Translations under genes and position numbers: made by a program | Notes under the pieces: generated by a model | The model's database searches: none | Told to the model about the DNA's origin: nothing | What the model saw: the letters and a program-made list of their open reading frames with translations, nothing else | Shown: positions 52,566 through 61,521 of the stretch, one piece after another | Layout: every line of letters starts with the position of its first letter | How positions within the stretch are numbered: position 1 is the stretch's first letter | Assembly (NCBI RefSeq): GCF_036014175.1 | Contig: NZ_CP107917.1 | Coordinates: 6,014,001 to 6,078,000 of the forward strand | DNA length: 64,000 bases | Reading direction: 5' to 3' | Source: Streptomyces sp. NBC_00443 | GTDB taxonomy: Bacteria; Actinomycetota; Actinomycetes; Streptomycetales; Streptomycetaceae

Positions 52566-53027
52566 TCGGACGCGGGGGCTGGCGCTGACGCCGGGCGGTT
52601 GGATGCGGGGGCTGGCGCTGACGCCGGGTGGTCGGATGCGGGGGCTGGCGCTGACGCCGGGCGGTCGGAGGCTGCGGCTGCCGCCGATGCCGGGCGGTGG
52701 GAGGCGGAGTCTGACGTTGGCTCCGGGCGATCGCGCGCGGGGGCTGCGTCTGGCCTCGGGCGGTCGGATGCGGGGGCTGGCGCTGACGCCGGGCGGTGGG
52801 AGGCGGAGTCTGACGGTGGCTCCGGGCGATCGCGCGCGGGGGCTGCGTCTGGCCTCGGGGAGCGGGACGCGGAGGTTGCCGCCGATGCCGGGCAGTTGGA
52901 GGCGGAGTCTGGCGCCGGTCCCGGGCGATCGCGCGCGGGGGCTGCTGTGGGCCCCGGGGGTTCGGACGCGGAGAGCCCGCCCGATCCCGGCGCGTTGGAC
53001 GCGGGGGCTGCCTCCGGCTCTGGAGTG
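52566..53027 (+). repeat. Fourteen 33-base repeats in the kinase linker
   Basis: The DNA encodes fourteen 11-residue units of the pattern S/L/W-D/E-A-x6-G-R, such as SDAGAGADAGR, WEAESDVGSGR and SRAGAASGLGR. The last two types recur with the first as a higher-order triplet, showing repeated local duplication. It lies between the kinase domain and the membrane helix. Confidence 0.85.
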
Positions 53028-53294
53028 TGGGGCGAGGGGACTGCGGGTCCCACGCCTGGTGCGGCACCCGAACCGGCCCCGCCGAGCACGTCCGTGCCGG
53101 AACCCGGCGCGGCGGTCGGCGACGGGCCTGAACCGGGTCCTGGTCCCGAGCGGGACGCAGCGCATGGGCCTGAAGCAGTACGTGGCCCTGGCCTCGTACG
53201 GGGCCCTGACTCCGTACGCGCCTCTGAATCCGTACGGGGCCCTGACGCTGAACTTGGCCCTGATTCTGTGCGGGGCTCTGATCCTGTACGCGGT

Positions 53295-53438
53295 TCCGAC
53301 TCCGTACTTGGCTCTGGTCCCGCACGGGCCTCTGACTCCGTACTTGGCTCTGGTCCCGCACGGGCCTCTGACTCCGTACTTGGCTCTGGTCCCGCACGGG
53401 CCTCTGACTCCGTACTCGGCTCTGATCCCATACGGCCC
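53295..53438 (+). repeat. Four 36-base repeats in the kinase linker
   Basis: Three nearly identical 36-base units (53295-53330, 53331-53366, 53367-53402) encode SDSVLGSGPARA, and a diverged fourth follows to 53438. They are unrelated in phase and sequence to the 33-base array upstream. Confidence 0.85.
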
Positions 53439-54825
53439 TCTGACTCCGTACACGGCCCCGACTCGGCACAAGGCCCTGCCCTTGTACGAAGCCCCGCCGC
53501 CGTACATCACAGCGGACCCGAACCCATACCCGACCCGCACCCTGAACCTGCCCGCTCCGAGGCTCAACCCGAGCCCGATCGTGCCGCAGCCACAGACCCC
53601 GCGGCAGCCACCCCCGACTACCCCGCATCGGCATCGGCATCGGTGGCCCCCCACCTCTCCTGGAGCCAGAAGTTCCCAGGAGAATCGCCCACCCCCGCCT
53701 ACCTGGAGGCCCCCCGCGTCCCGGCCCCGCCTGATCCCCGGCAGCCGGACGACGTACGCGACGCCATCCCGCCACAGCCACCGAACCCCACGGCCGCGCC
53801 CACGCCCGCCCCCACCCCGACCGCTCGCGTGCCGGCCACACCCGGGGCCGAGGTACCCGCACCCGAAGCGGCCACCTCTGCTCGCTCCACCGCCACCCCG
53901 CCCCGCGCGACGGAGCCCCTCGCGCATCCAACGCCTCCACCGAGCTTGCCTCCCAGGGAAGTTCCGAGGTGCGCTCACCCATCCCGGCCGGTGACCCCGG
54001 CAGCGCCGCGCCCCGCCGCAACGGCGTCTCCCTGGTGCGCTCCGAAGCGGTGACCGAGCGGCGGCCGGCGCCGGCGCCGGGGCCGGGGGCCGGGCCCACC
54101 GGTTCGGGGCCCTACAGCGCCAGGCCTCCCACCTCACCCGCCATGCCGCCCGGCGAACTCCCCGGCCCCGCGGTCCCGGCCGAACGCCGACGCGGGCGGC
54201 ATCGCCGTACGACTCTCGTCGCCGCCGGCGCAAGCGTCGCCGCCGGCGCCGTCGTAGCGGCCGTCCTGCTGGCCAACTCCGGTTCGCCCGAGGACGACAA
54301 GGCAAGCTCCTCCCCGTCGCCGCTCTCCTCGGCCGCGTCCTCCCCGGGCACCAGCCCCTCGTCCACGGTGGAGGGCACGTCGAGGCCGCAGAGCCTGCCG
54401 CCCGGCTCGCGCCGTGAGGCGGGCGGGTTCGCGTGGGCGCCTCCCGAGGGCTGGCAGCGGGACGTCAAGACCGGGTCGGAGGTGCACTACACGTCCCCGG
54501 ACGCCAAGCAGGAACTCGCCGCCAAGTCGTCCCTGGCCCGCGACGACCTGATGGACTCCTGGCAGAAGTCGGAGCAGAACGCCCAACAGGGCCGGGACTA
54601 CCAGAAGATCCGCCTGGAGCGGACGACGTTCCGCGGATACCCGGCGGTGGTCTGGGAGTACACCTTCACCCTCGACGATCTCCCTTGGCACGCCCGCCTG
54701 CTGGGCTTCACGGTCGACGGGAAGTCGTACCAGATCAACACCTGGTACCAGCCGGACATCGAAGAGCAGGCACTGAAGACCTACGAGAAGGTGAGGGACA
54801 GCTTCACCGTGCTGTGAGCACAAAA

Positions 54826-54871
54826 GCCGAGGGGCCCCCGGAACGCACAAGCGTCCCAAGGGCCCCTCGGC
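54826..54871. terminator. Bidirectional terminator after the kinase gene
   Basis: GCCGAGGGGCCC (54826-54837) pairs with GGGCCCCTCGGC (54860-54871) over 12 bp and is followed by CTCTTTCTT. The next gene is convergent. Confidence 0.75.
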
Positions 54872-54928
54872 CTCTTTCTTGACCTCTTTCCCAGCCCGAC
54901 TCTCAGCCCGAGGCCGAGGGGCCAGAGA

Positions 54929-56410
54929 TCAGCCGGTCTTGACCTCGTCGCGCGGCGCGTCCGACGCGGCGGCGGCCTCGACGCTCGCGGGGCCGTGTCC
55001 GCCGCGCACCTTCTGCTTGATGAAGGCGACGGCCAGCACGAGAGCGGCCACCAGCAGCGACAGCAGCACGGTCTTGCGGCCGTCGTGCTCGGTGTCGGTG
55101 AGCATGTAGCCGAGGATGAACACGATCAGCGCGGCCGTGGCCCAGGTCAGATACGGGTACAGCCACATCTTCACGACGAGCTTCTCCGGCGCCTCGGCCT
55201 TGATGATCTTCCGCATGCGCAGCTGCGAGAAGCAGATCGCCAGCCAGACGAACAGGGCGACCGCACCGGAGGAGTTCACCAGGAAGAGGAAGACGGAGTC
55301 CGGGAACTTGTAGTTGAAGAACACGGCCACGAACCCGAACGCGACGGACGCGAGGATCGCCGTACGCGGCACGCCGTTGCCGGTGGTGCGGGCGAAGGCC
55401 TTCGGCGCGTCCCCGCGCTGGCCGAGGGAGAAGGCCATGCGGGAGGCGGTGTAGAGGCCGGAGTTGAGACAGGACAGCACCGAGGTCAGCACGATGAAGT
55501 TCATGATCTGACCGGCGTGCGGGATGCCGAGGGAGTTGAGCGCGGCGACGTACGAGCCGTCGTCGGCGATGGACTTGCTGTCCCAGGGCAGCAGGGCCAC
55601 GACGACGAAGATCGAGCCGAGGTAGAAGACGGCGACACGCCAGATGATGCTGTTGGTGGCCTTGGTGACGGCCTGCTGCGGGTTCTCGGACTCACCGGCG
55701 GCGAGGGTGGCGATCTCGCTGCCCATGAAGGAGAAGACGACGAGCAGCACACCGGTGAGGATGGCACCGGGCCCGTTCGGCAGGAAGCCGCCGTGCTCGG
55801 TGAGGTTGCTCAGCCCGGCTTGCTCGCTGTCGACGCCGGGCAGCAGCCCGAACACGGCCAGCCCGCCGATGATGATGAAGGCGGCGATGGCGACGACCTT
55901 GATCCCGGCGAACCAGAACTCGAACTCGCCGTACGACCCGACGGAGACCAGGTTGGTGGCGGTCAGCACCAGCATCACGATCAGGGCCCAGGCCCACTGC
56001 GGGACGGACGGGATCCAGCCCTCCAGGATCACCGCACCGGCGGTCGCCTCGACCGCCAGCACGACCACCCAGAAGAACCAGTACAGCCAGCCGATGGAGA
56101 AGCCGGCCCAGCTGCCCAGCGCGCGGTCGGCGTGGGCGGAGAACGATCCGGAGGTCGGGTTCGCCGCGGACATCTCACCGAGCATCCGCATCACCAGCAC
56201 CACGAGCGTGCCGACGAGGGCGTACGAGAGAAGGATGCCGGGGCCCGCGGTGGCGATACCGGAGCTGGACCCTACGAAGAGCCCGGCACCGATGACACCG
56301 CCGATGGCGATCATGGACAGGTGGCGGTTCTTGAGCCCGGCCTGTAGGCCGTGGCCGCCTGCGGCCGGTTCGGCCGGTCCGGCCGTTTTCTGCGTCGGCT
56401 GCGAAGTCAT
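54929..56410 (-). CDS. Amino acid permease (APC superfamily, AAT family)
   Basis: A 493-residue transporter with twelve helices, paralogous to the permease at 41481-42875. Shared hallmarks are LKNRHLSMIAIGGVIGAGLF (about residues 25-44), MLGEMSAANPTSGSFSAHAD and YGEFEFWFAGIKV. The C-terminus ends in an acidic, Ala-rich tail (ASVEAAAASDAPRDE). ATG 56410 is preceded by AAAGGAAA; a GTG/ATG further upstream (56464) lacks a ribosome site. It is divergent from rpiB. Substrate unknown. Confidence 0.88.
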   Translation of the reverse strand: MTSQPTQKTAGPAEPAAGGHGLQAGLKNRHLSMIAIGGVIGAGLFVGSSSGIATAGPGILLSYALVGTLVVLVMRMLGEMSAANPTSGSFSAHADRALGSWAGFSIGWLYWFFWVVVLAVEATAGAVILEGWIPSVPQWAWALIVMLVLTATNLVSVGSYGEFEFWFAGIKVVAIAAFIIIGGLAVFGLLPGVDSEQAGLSNLTEHGGFLPNGPGAILTGVLLVVFSFMGSEIATLAAGESENPQQAVTKATNSIIWRVAVFYLGSIFVVVALLPWDSKSIADDGSYVAALNSLGIPHAGQIMNFIVLTSVLSCLNSGLYTASRMAFSLGQRGDAPKAFARTTGNGVPRTAILASVAFGFVAVFFNYKFPDSVFLFLVNSSGAVALFVWLAICFSQLRMRKIIKAEAPEKLVVKMWLYPYLTWATAALIVFILGYMLTDTEHDGRKTVLLSLLVAALVLAVAFIKQKVRGGHGPASVEAAAASDAPRDEVKTG

Positions 56411-56627
56411 GGAACGGATTTCCTTTGCGCCGTGGTGAACGGTTCTCGTACTGGCGGGGTGCATGAGGCGTACGAGTCGGACCAGTGAATCGGAGGAGAA
56501 CGGATACGGGAACCTTTGATTTGGGATTGTTACTTGAGGTTTCCTTGAGCTTCCATGGCCTGCGTCACAATTAACGCGATTGACACCCGGCGCTGCTGCC
56601 CCGTGTCAGCCGTGTCACACTCATTCC

Positions 56628-57112
<485 letters not shown>

Positions 57113-57186
57113 CGCCGACCAGCCCGCCATCCGCTGGGGGCTGCGCACGCTTACCGGCGGTCCTTTCGACGCCGGTCCGGGCATTC

Positions 57187-57216
57187 CAGCCCGTCCGGCG
57201 TCTGAGGACGAGGCCG
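57187..57216. repeat. Dispersed repeat fragment, copy C
   Basis: The 30 bases beginning CAGCCCGTCCGGCGTCTGAG are the 5' end of the element seen complete at 57281-57383, placed 94 bases upstream in the same orientation. The unique bases between carry no gene. Confidence 0.7.
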
Positions 57217-57280
57217 CGCCATCCCGAGCCCCCACCCACCCGCAGGTGGCTCCGCTGCTCGGCGCCGGTCCCGGTATTTT

Positions 57281-57383
57281 CAGCCCGTCCGGCGTCTGAG
57301 GACGAGGCCGTTCAGGCCGAAGCGGGGGTCTGGGGGCGGCAGCCCCCAGGGCCGGGGTCGAAGGGGCAGCGCCCCTGCAAGGA
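57281..57383. repeat. Dispersed Streptomyces double-hairpin repeat, copy B
   Basis: Nearly identical to copy A at 45314-45420, including both hairpins (CTGGGGGC with GCCCCCAG; GGGGC with GCCCC). It fills the rpiB to Fpg/Nei gap. Its first bases supply the stop codon of the frameshifted rpiB reading. The following bases to about 57412 (GGACGGGAAGGGTAGGTGCG and on) recur near 60963. Confidence 0.75.
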
Positions 57384-57479
57384 CGGGAAGGGTAGGTGCG
57401 GCGGGGGCGAGAAAACCCTGCCGCACCCCCACCGCAAGGCACCCCCACCGCAAGGCCCCCACAAGACCAAGGAGCCGCC

Positions 57480-58289
57480 GTGCCCGAGGGCCACACCATC
57501 CACCGTCTGGCCCAGGACTACGCCACCGCATTCCTCGGCACCACCCCCCATGTCACCAGCCCCCAGGGCAAGTTCTCGGACGCCGCAGCCCTCCTGAACC
57601 GCGCGGAACTCACCCACACCGAGGCCCACGGCAAGCACCTCTTCCTCGCCTTCCGCGACACCGACTGGATCCACATCCACCTCGGCCTCTTCGGCAAGGT
57701 CAACTTCGGCGCCGCCCCCGCACCCCCACCCACGGACACCGTCCGCCTGCGCCTCGCGAACACCACCGCATACGTCGACCTCCGCGGCCCCACCACCTGC
57801 GCCCTGATCACGCACACGGAGAAGCAGGCGATACACGACCGCCTGGGCCCGGACCCCCTGCGCGCCGACGCGAACCCGCACACCGCCTACAGCAGAATCT
57901 CCCGCAGCCGTACGACCATCGCCGCCCTGCTCATGGACCAGAAGGTCATCGCAGGCGTCGGCAACGTCTACCGCGCCGAGGTCCTCTTCCGGCACCGCGT
58001 CGACCCGTACCGCGCGGGCAAGGACATCACCCCCGCACAGTGGGACGCCATCTGGACGGACCTCGTCGACCTCATGCGCGAGGGTGTCCGCAACAACCGC
58101 ATCGACACCGTCCGCCCCGAGCACACCCCGGAGGCGATGGGCCGCCCGCCCCGCGTCGACGACCACGGCGGCGAGGTCTACGTCTACCGCCGTGCAAACC
58201 TGCCCTGTCACATCTGCGCCAGCGAGATCCGCACCGCAGACATGGCAGCCCGCAACCTTTTCTGGTGCCCGAACTGCCAGACCCCGTAG
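57480..58289 (+). CDS. DNA-formamidopyrimidine glycosylase family protein (Fpg/Nei)
   Basis: A 269-residue base-excision repair glycosylase/AP lyase. After Met removal Pro is the catalytic N-terminus, followed by Glu (PEGHTIHRLA). The H2TH region has LMDQKVIAGVGNVYRAEVLF with the conserved Asn. The C-terminal zinc finger is CHIC then CPNC with 16 residues between, and the basic loop is in the RNNR segment. The PEGHT start is the Nei (endonuclease VIII) form. GTG 57480 follows AAGGAG. It lies alone after the repeat region. Confidence 0.88.
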   Translation: MPEGHTIHRLAQDYATAFLGTTPHVTSPQGKFSDAAALLNRAELTHTEAHGKHLFLAFRDTDWIHIHLGLFGKVNFGAAPAPPPTDTVRLRLANTTAYVDLRGPTTCALITHTEKQAIHDRLGPDPLRADANPHTAYSRISRSRTTIAALLMDQKVIAGVGNVYRAEVLFRHRVDPYRAGKDITPAQWDAIWTDLVDLMREGVRNNRIDTVRPEHTPEAMGRPPRVDDHGGEVYVYRRANLPCHICASEIRTADMAARNLFWCPNCQTP

Positions 58290-58300
58290 CTGTTTGACGC

Positions 58301-58347
58301 TACGTCAGAACCTACGTCAGAACCTGCTCAGAACCTGCGTCAGAACC
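58301..58347. repeat. Short tandem repeat, four 11-12 base units
   Basis: TACGTCAGAACC at 58301-58312 and 58313-58324, then TGCTCAGAACC (58325-58335) and TGCGTCAGAACC (58336-58347). The last unit overlaps the end of the Eis-like gene and contains its final Phe codon and stop on the minus strand. Confidence 0.7.
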
Positions 58348-59611
58348 CGTGCGGCAACCACGGAGCCACCGTGGAGGCGAACCCCACGGACGCCTCCGCC
58401 AACGCCCCCTGCCGCACCTCCCGCACGCGCCCGGCGGCACCCAGCGCCCCCAGGCTCACCCCGCCGAGATAGGCAGCCCCCAACTCCCGTACGGACAGGG
58501 AGAGATCGGCGGCGTCCGTCGTACGCTCGCACGACGCACCCTTGGCATCCCCCATCAGCCGCCAACGCCCCGCGTTCCAGGGACAGAAGGCGTCCTCGAC
58601 CTCGAACACGACGTCCACCGGCGCCTGATACGTCCTCGCCGCCAGCGCGGCCCCGACATCCACCAGCCGTACGTGCAGGGCGTCCTTCACCCGTACCCCG
58701 CACCGCCGGAGGTCCGACACCTGGTGCTGCCACGCCTCATCCGTCGGACGTGACCGCACCGTCACCTTGGACGTCAGGTCGATGCCGAACAGGAACCGCC
58801 ACAGCGCGGCCTCAGCCGCAGGAGTCAAGGCCTGAACATCCCGCAGTTGCACGGCACCACAGGGGCCGTTGCCGTCCCACTCCGGCTTGACGCGGAAACG
58901 CGCGTACCCGACGACCTCGCCGTCCTGCTCCGCCAGCACGCACTGCAGCGGCGACGCGCCCTCCCGGTCGCTCTCCGGGTCGAGCAGCCCGAGCCGCTCC
59001 CAGCCGGGCAGCCGCGCGAGCATCCCCGGCCGACCCGACACCTTGCGCGCGTACACCGCCTCGCATGCGTCGAGGACGTCGGCCGGTACGGCGTAGCGCA
59101 GCCGTACGTCGTCGGTGCCGGGCGGCACGGACAGCCGCACGCGCGCGGTGTCGATCTCGGCGCTCACCTGGTAGGTGCCGATGCCGTAGCCGAACCGGCC
59201 GTAGATCTCCGGCTCGGAGGCGGTCAGCACCGCCACCGGCCAGCCCCAGTCACGTACGTCGTCCAGCTGCCGGCGCATCATCGACGTAAGCACGCCGCGC
59301 CTGCGGTGCGTGGCGGCGACGCTGACCATCGTGACGCCGGCGGCGGGCACGGCGGCCCCACCGGGCACCGTGAGCCGGAAGCTGAACGCGCCGGCCGTCC
59401 CCACGCACGCGTCCCCGTCCCAGGCGCCAAGGGAACGGTCGACCTCGGTGAGGGAGTCCCACAACTCCCGCTCCTCGGCCGCCTCCGGTACTCCGCTGAA
59501 GGCGCGGATCAGGCTGTCGTACCAGATGCCCCATTCGTCCTGCCGTAGCACCCGCAGCTCGGGGCCGGCGGGGTCCGGACGTCCGATGTAGCTCGCACTG
59601 TCTTTCGCCAT
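58340..59611 (-). CDS. Eis-like GNAT N-acetyltransferase
   Basis: A 423-residue three-domain acetyltransferase like Mycobacterium Eis, which acetylates aminoglycosides and lysines. The first GNAT domain has VTMVSVAATHRRRGVLTSMM, with the acetyl-CoA loop RRRGVL (about residues 100-106), and the acid Tyr candidate in EPEIYGRFGYGIGT. The second GNAT-like domain is followed by an SCP2-like C-terminal domain. As in Eis, the last residue is Phe (LPHGF), whose free carboxylate is the general base in the family. It is convergent with Fpg/Nei and divergent from the phosphatase. Confidence 0.88.
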   Translation of the reverse strand: MAKDSASYIGRPDPAGPELRVLRQDEWGIWYDSLIRAFSGVPEAAEERELWDSLTEVDRSLGAWDGDACVGTAGAFSFRLTVPGGAAVPAAGVTMVSVAATHRRRGVLTSMMRRQLDDVRDWGWPVAVLTASEPEIYGRFGYGIGTYQVSAEIDTARVRLSVPPGTDDVRLRYAVPADVLDACEAVYARKVSGRPGMLARLPGWERLGLLDPESDREGASPLQCVLAEQDGEVVGYARFRVKPEWDGNGPCGAVQLRDVQALTPAAEAALWRFLFGIDLTSKVTVRSRPTDEAWQHQVSDLRRCGVRVKDALHVRLVDVGAALAARTYQAPVDVVFEVEDAFCPWNAGRWRLMGDAKGASCERTTDAADLSLSVRELGAAYLGGVSLGALGAAGRVREVRQGALAEASVGFASTVAPWLPHGF

Positions 59612-59773
59612 GAAACATGCCTACCAGGGCATTGCAGGACGAGCGAGGGAATTTCTCGGTGCCGGCCGCAAGGCGGCTTTCCGTGAAGTTCACTGTGAAG
59701 TCGAACCTCGGACGGGGGACAAGCGGGACCTCCCGTGCCAAGCAGCTGGTCCGATGGATAGGGTCCCGAACTA

Positions 59774-60955
59774 ATGGCAGCAGGACGAGAGCGGCGCACG
59801 GTGGCCGAGACGTTCACGGCCCGGTTGAAGATGCAGTGGCACCGGGCCCGCGTCGGCGTGCGCAGAAGCGCCGTGGACTACTTCCGCGGTGACGGCTCCG
59901 ACTGGATCGCGCTGGCCGGCCTGCTGCTGACGGTCCCGCTGATCTGCGCCGTGACGATGGCCAACCCGGTGTGGTTCTCGCCTGCCGCGCTGGTGCTCCC
60001 CATCGTCGCGGGCGGACTGCTGCTGCGCCCGGCGAGCCTGCTGGGCCTGTACGCGGCGGCGGCCACGGCCCTCATCGTCGAGTCGGTTCAGCTGGGCCCG
60101 TACACGGAGGGCCCGTCCCGCGTCACCCCGGGCGTGGTCCTGGTCGTGGCGGCGTGCGGCTTCTTCGGCCTGCTCATCGCGCAGTTCCGCAGCCGTGTGG
60201 GCGTGCCCTGGCGGCGCGGCGGCACGATGCTCTTCGACCTGCGCGAACGCATCCGCGTCCAGAGCAAGCTGCCGCAGCTGCCGCACGGTTGGCATCGCGA
60301 GATGGCCCTGCGCCCGGCAGGCGGCCAGTCCTTCTCCGGCGACTTCGTGGTCGCGGCCCGCACGAACGGCGGCCGCACCCTGGAGGTCGTCCTGACGGAC
60401 GTCTCGGGCAAGGGCATGGACGCGGCCTCCCGAGCCCTGCTCCTCTCAGGAGCCTTCGGCGGCCTGCTCGGCAGCCTGCCCCCACACGCGTTCCTCCCGG
60501 CGGCCAACGGCTATCTGCTCCGCCAGGACTGGGACGAGGGCTTCGCCACATCGATCCACCTGGTCCTCGACCTGGACTCGGGCGACTACGAGCTCTACTC
60601 CGCGGGCCACCCCCCGGGCCTCCAGCTCAGCGCGGGCAGCGGCCGCTGGGAGGAGAAGGCCGCCGAGGGCCCCCTCCTCGGCGTGTACGACGGGGCCCAG
60701 TTCGACCCCGTGAAGGGCTCCCTGCGCCCCGGAGACGTACTGATGCTCTTCACGGACGGACTCGTCGAGACATCGGAACGAGACATCGTCGAGGGCATCG
60801 ACCGCCTCACCGGCGAAGCCGACCGCTACGTCGCCGGCGGCTTCCACGGCGCAGCCTGGCACCTGATCGAAGCGGTGGCCAAGGACGTCAACGACGACCG
60901 AGCCCTCCTCCTGATCTGCCGAGAGGGCCCAACGACCCAGGGAACACCTCGCTGA
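59774..60955 (+). CDS. PP2C/SpoIIE-family membrane protein phosphatase
   Basis: A 393-residue protein: a basic N-terminus, four membrane helices (about residues 45-135: WIALAGLLLTVPLICAVTM, AALVLPIVAGGLLL, LYAAAATALIVESV, VVLVVAACGFFGLLIA), then a SpoIIE/PP2C catalytic domain with metal-binding GDFVV, VLTDVSGKGMDAA, LYSAGHPP and FTDGLVET. DDRALLLI closes it. It likely dephosphorylates an anti-sigma antagonist in a stress or developmental circuit. The start ATG 59774 gives a plausible N-terminus. Confidence 0.87.
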   Translation: MAAGRERRTVAETFTARLKMQWHRARVGVRRSAVDYFRGDGSDWIALAGLLLTVPLICAVTMANPVWFSPAALVLPIVAGGLLLRPASLLGLYAAAATALIVESVQLGPYTEGPSRVTPGVVLVVAACGFFGLLIAQFRSRVGVPWRRGGTMLFDLRERIRVQSKLPQLPHGWHREMALRPAGGQSFSGDFVVAARTNGGRTLEVVLTDVSGKGMDAASRALLLSGAFGGLLGSLPPHAFLPAANGYLLRQDWDEGFATSIHLVLDLDSGDYELYSAGHPPGLQLSAGSGRWEEKAAEGPLLGVYDGAQFDPVKGSLRPGDVLMLFTDGLVETSERDIVEGIDRLTGEADRYVAGGFHGAAWHLIEAVAKDVNDDRALLLICREGPTTQGTPR

Positions 60956-60962
60956 CCGGCGG

Positions 60963-61003
60963 AGCCCCTGGAGGACGGGAAGGGCAGGGGCGGCGGGGGC
61001 GGG
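60963..61003. repeat. Dispersed repeat fragment, copy D
   Basis: AGCCCCTGGAGGACGGGAAG and the following GGCAGGGGCGGCGGGGGCG match the 3' end of copy B (57370-57410). It fills the gap between the phosphatase and HD-domain genes. Confidence 0.6.
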
Positions 61004-61014
61004 ACACTGGACGC

Positions 61015-61479
61015 GTGACCGAGACCTCCCGAACCCCGCTGTCCCTGGCCGCCGTCGAGGACATCGCCCGAACCGCCCACGCGTCCCAGACCGACAAGGC
61101 CGGACGCCCCTACAGCGAGCACCTCGCAGCCGTGGCCGAAGGCGTCCGTACACGCGGCGGCGACGAGGACCAGATCGCCGCAGCCTGGCTGCACGACGCC
61201 GTGGAGGACGACGCCCTGTCCGGCCAGTGGCTGGCACAGGCCCCTCTGAGCCCGCGCACCAAAGCGATCGTGCTGGCGCTCACCAAGCGCCCCGGAGAGC
61301 CCCCCGAGACCTACGCCGCCCGCATCCTCGAAACCCCGGGCGCCCTGCTCGTGAAGCAGGCAGACCTGGCCCACAATGCCGACCCGAACCGCCTCGCCGA
61401 CCTCGACGAACCGACCCGCAAACGACTGACCGAGAAGTACGCACGGATGCGCGCACTTCTCGGTCTGAAAGCCGACTGA
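61015..61479 (+). CDS. HD-domain hydrolase, RelA/SpoT hydrolase-like
   Basis: A 154-residue single-domain protein with GRPYSEHLAAVAEGV and AAWLHDAVEDDALSG, the HD motif with the metal-binding His-Asp pair (about residues 62-68), plus KQADLAHNADPNRL (second Asp). This matches the small MESH1-like or (p)ppGpp hydrolase-type domains, without a synthetase domain. GTG 61015 begins VTETSRTPL; no strong ribosome site is seen. It may hydrolyse alarmone or another nucleotide. Confidence 0.8.
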   Translation: MTETSRTPLSLAAVEDIARTAHASQTDKAGRPYSEHLAAVAEGVRTRGGDEDQIAAAWLHDAVEDDALSGQWLAQAPLSPRTKAIVLALTKRPGEPPETYAARILETPGALLVKQADLAHNADPNRLADLDEPTRKRLTEKYARMRALLGLKAD

Positions 61480-61521
61480 TGTCCCACGGCGAAACCCCGA
61501 TGGACCCGGTCGGGAGTCGAC

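Larger units (their letters stand above)
51594..54817 (+). pseudogene. Membrane Ser/Thr protein kinase with repeat-rich linker, frameshifted
   Basis: A Pkn-type kinase of about 1074 residues once restored. Kinase domain: YRLVESIGQGGMGRV, VAVKEM with the ATP-binding Lys, HRDIKPGNVL, DFGIA, SPDYMAPE. A juxtamembrane linker of about 540 residues carries two tandem repeats. Then come helix TLVAAGASVAAGAVVAAVLL and an outer sensor domain (GGFAWAPPEGWQRDVKTGSE onward). The linker and outer part are in different frames. The first stops at 54053, the second ends at 54817, and adding one base, most likely in a C4 run near 53896-53903, joins them through NASTELASQGSSEVRSPIP. ATG 51594 puts a rare TTA codon at 51627-51629, suggesting bldA dependence. 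GTG 51633 would avoid it. Confidence 0.82.

Noticed and set aside
52566..53438. CRISPR-like regular repeats
   Set aside because: The units are contiguous, in frame and encode a protein linker; no unique spacers are present.
51627..54305. 892-residue minus-strand frame with many repeats
   Set aside because: Antisense to the kinase gene; its repeats merely mirror the linker repeats.
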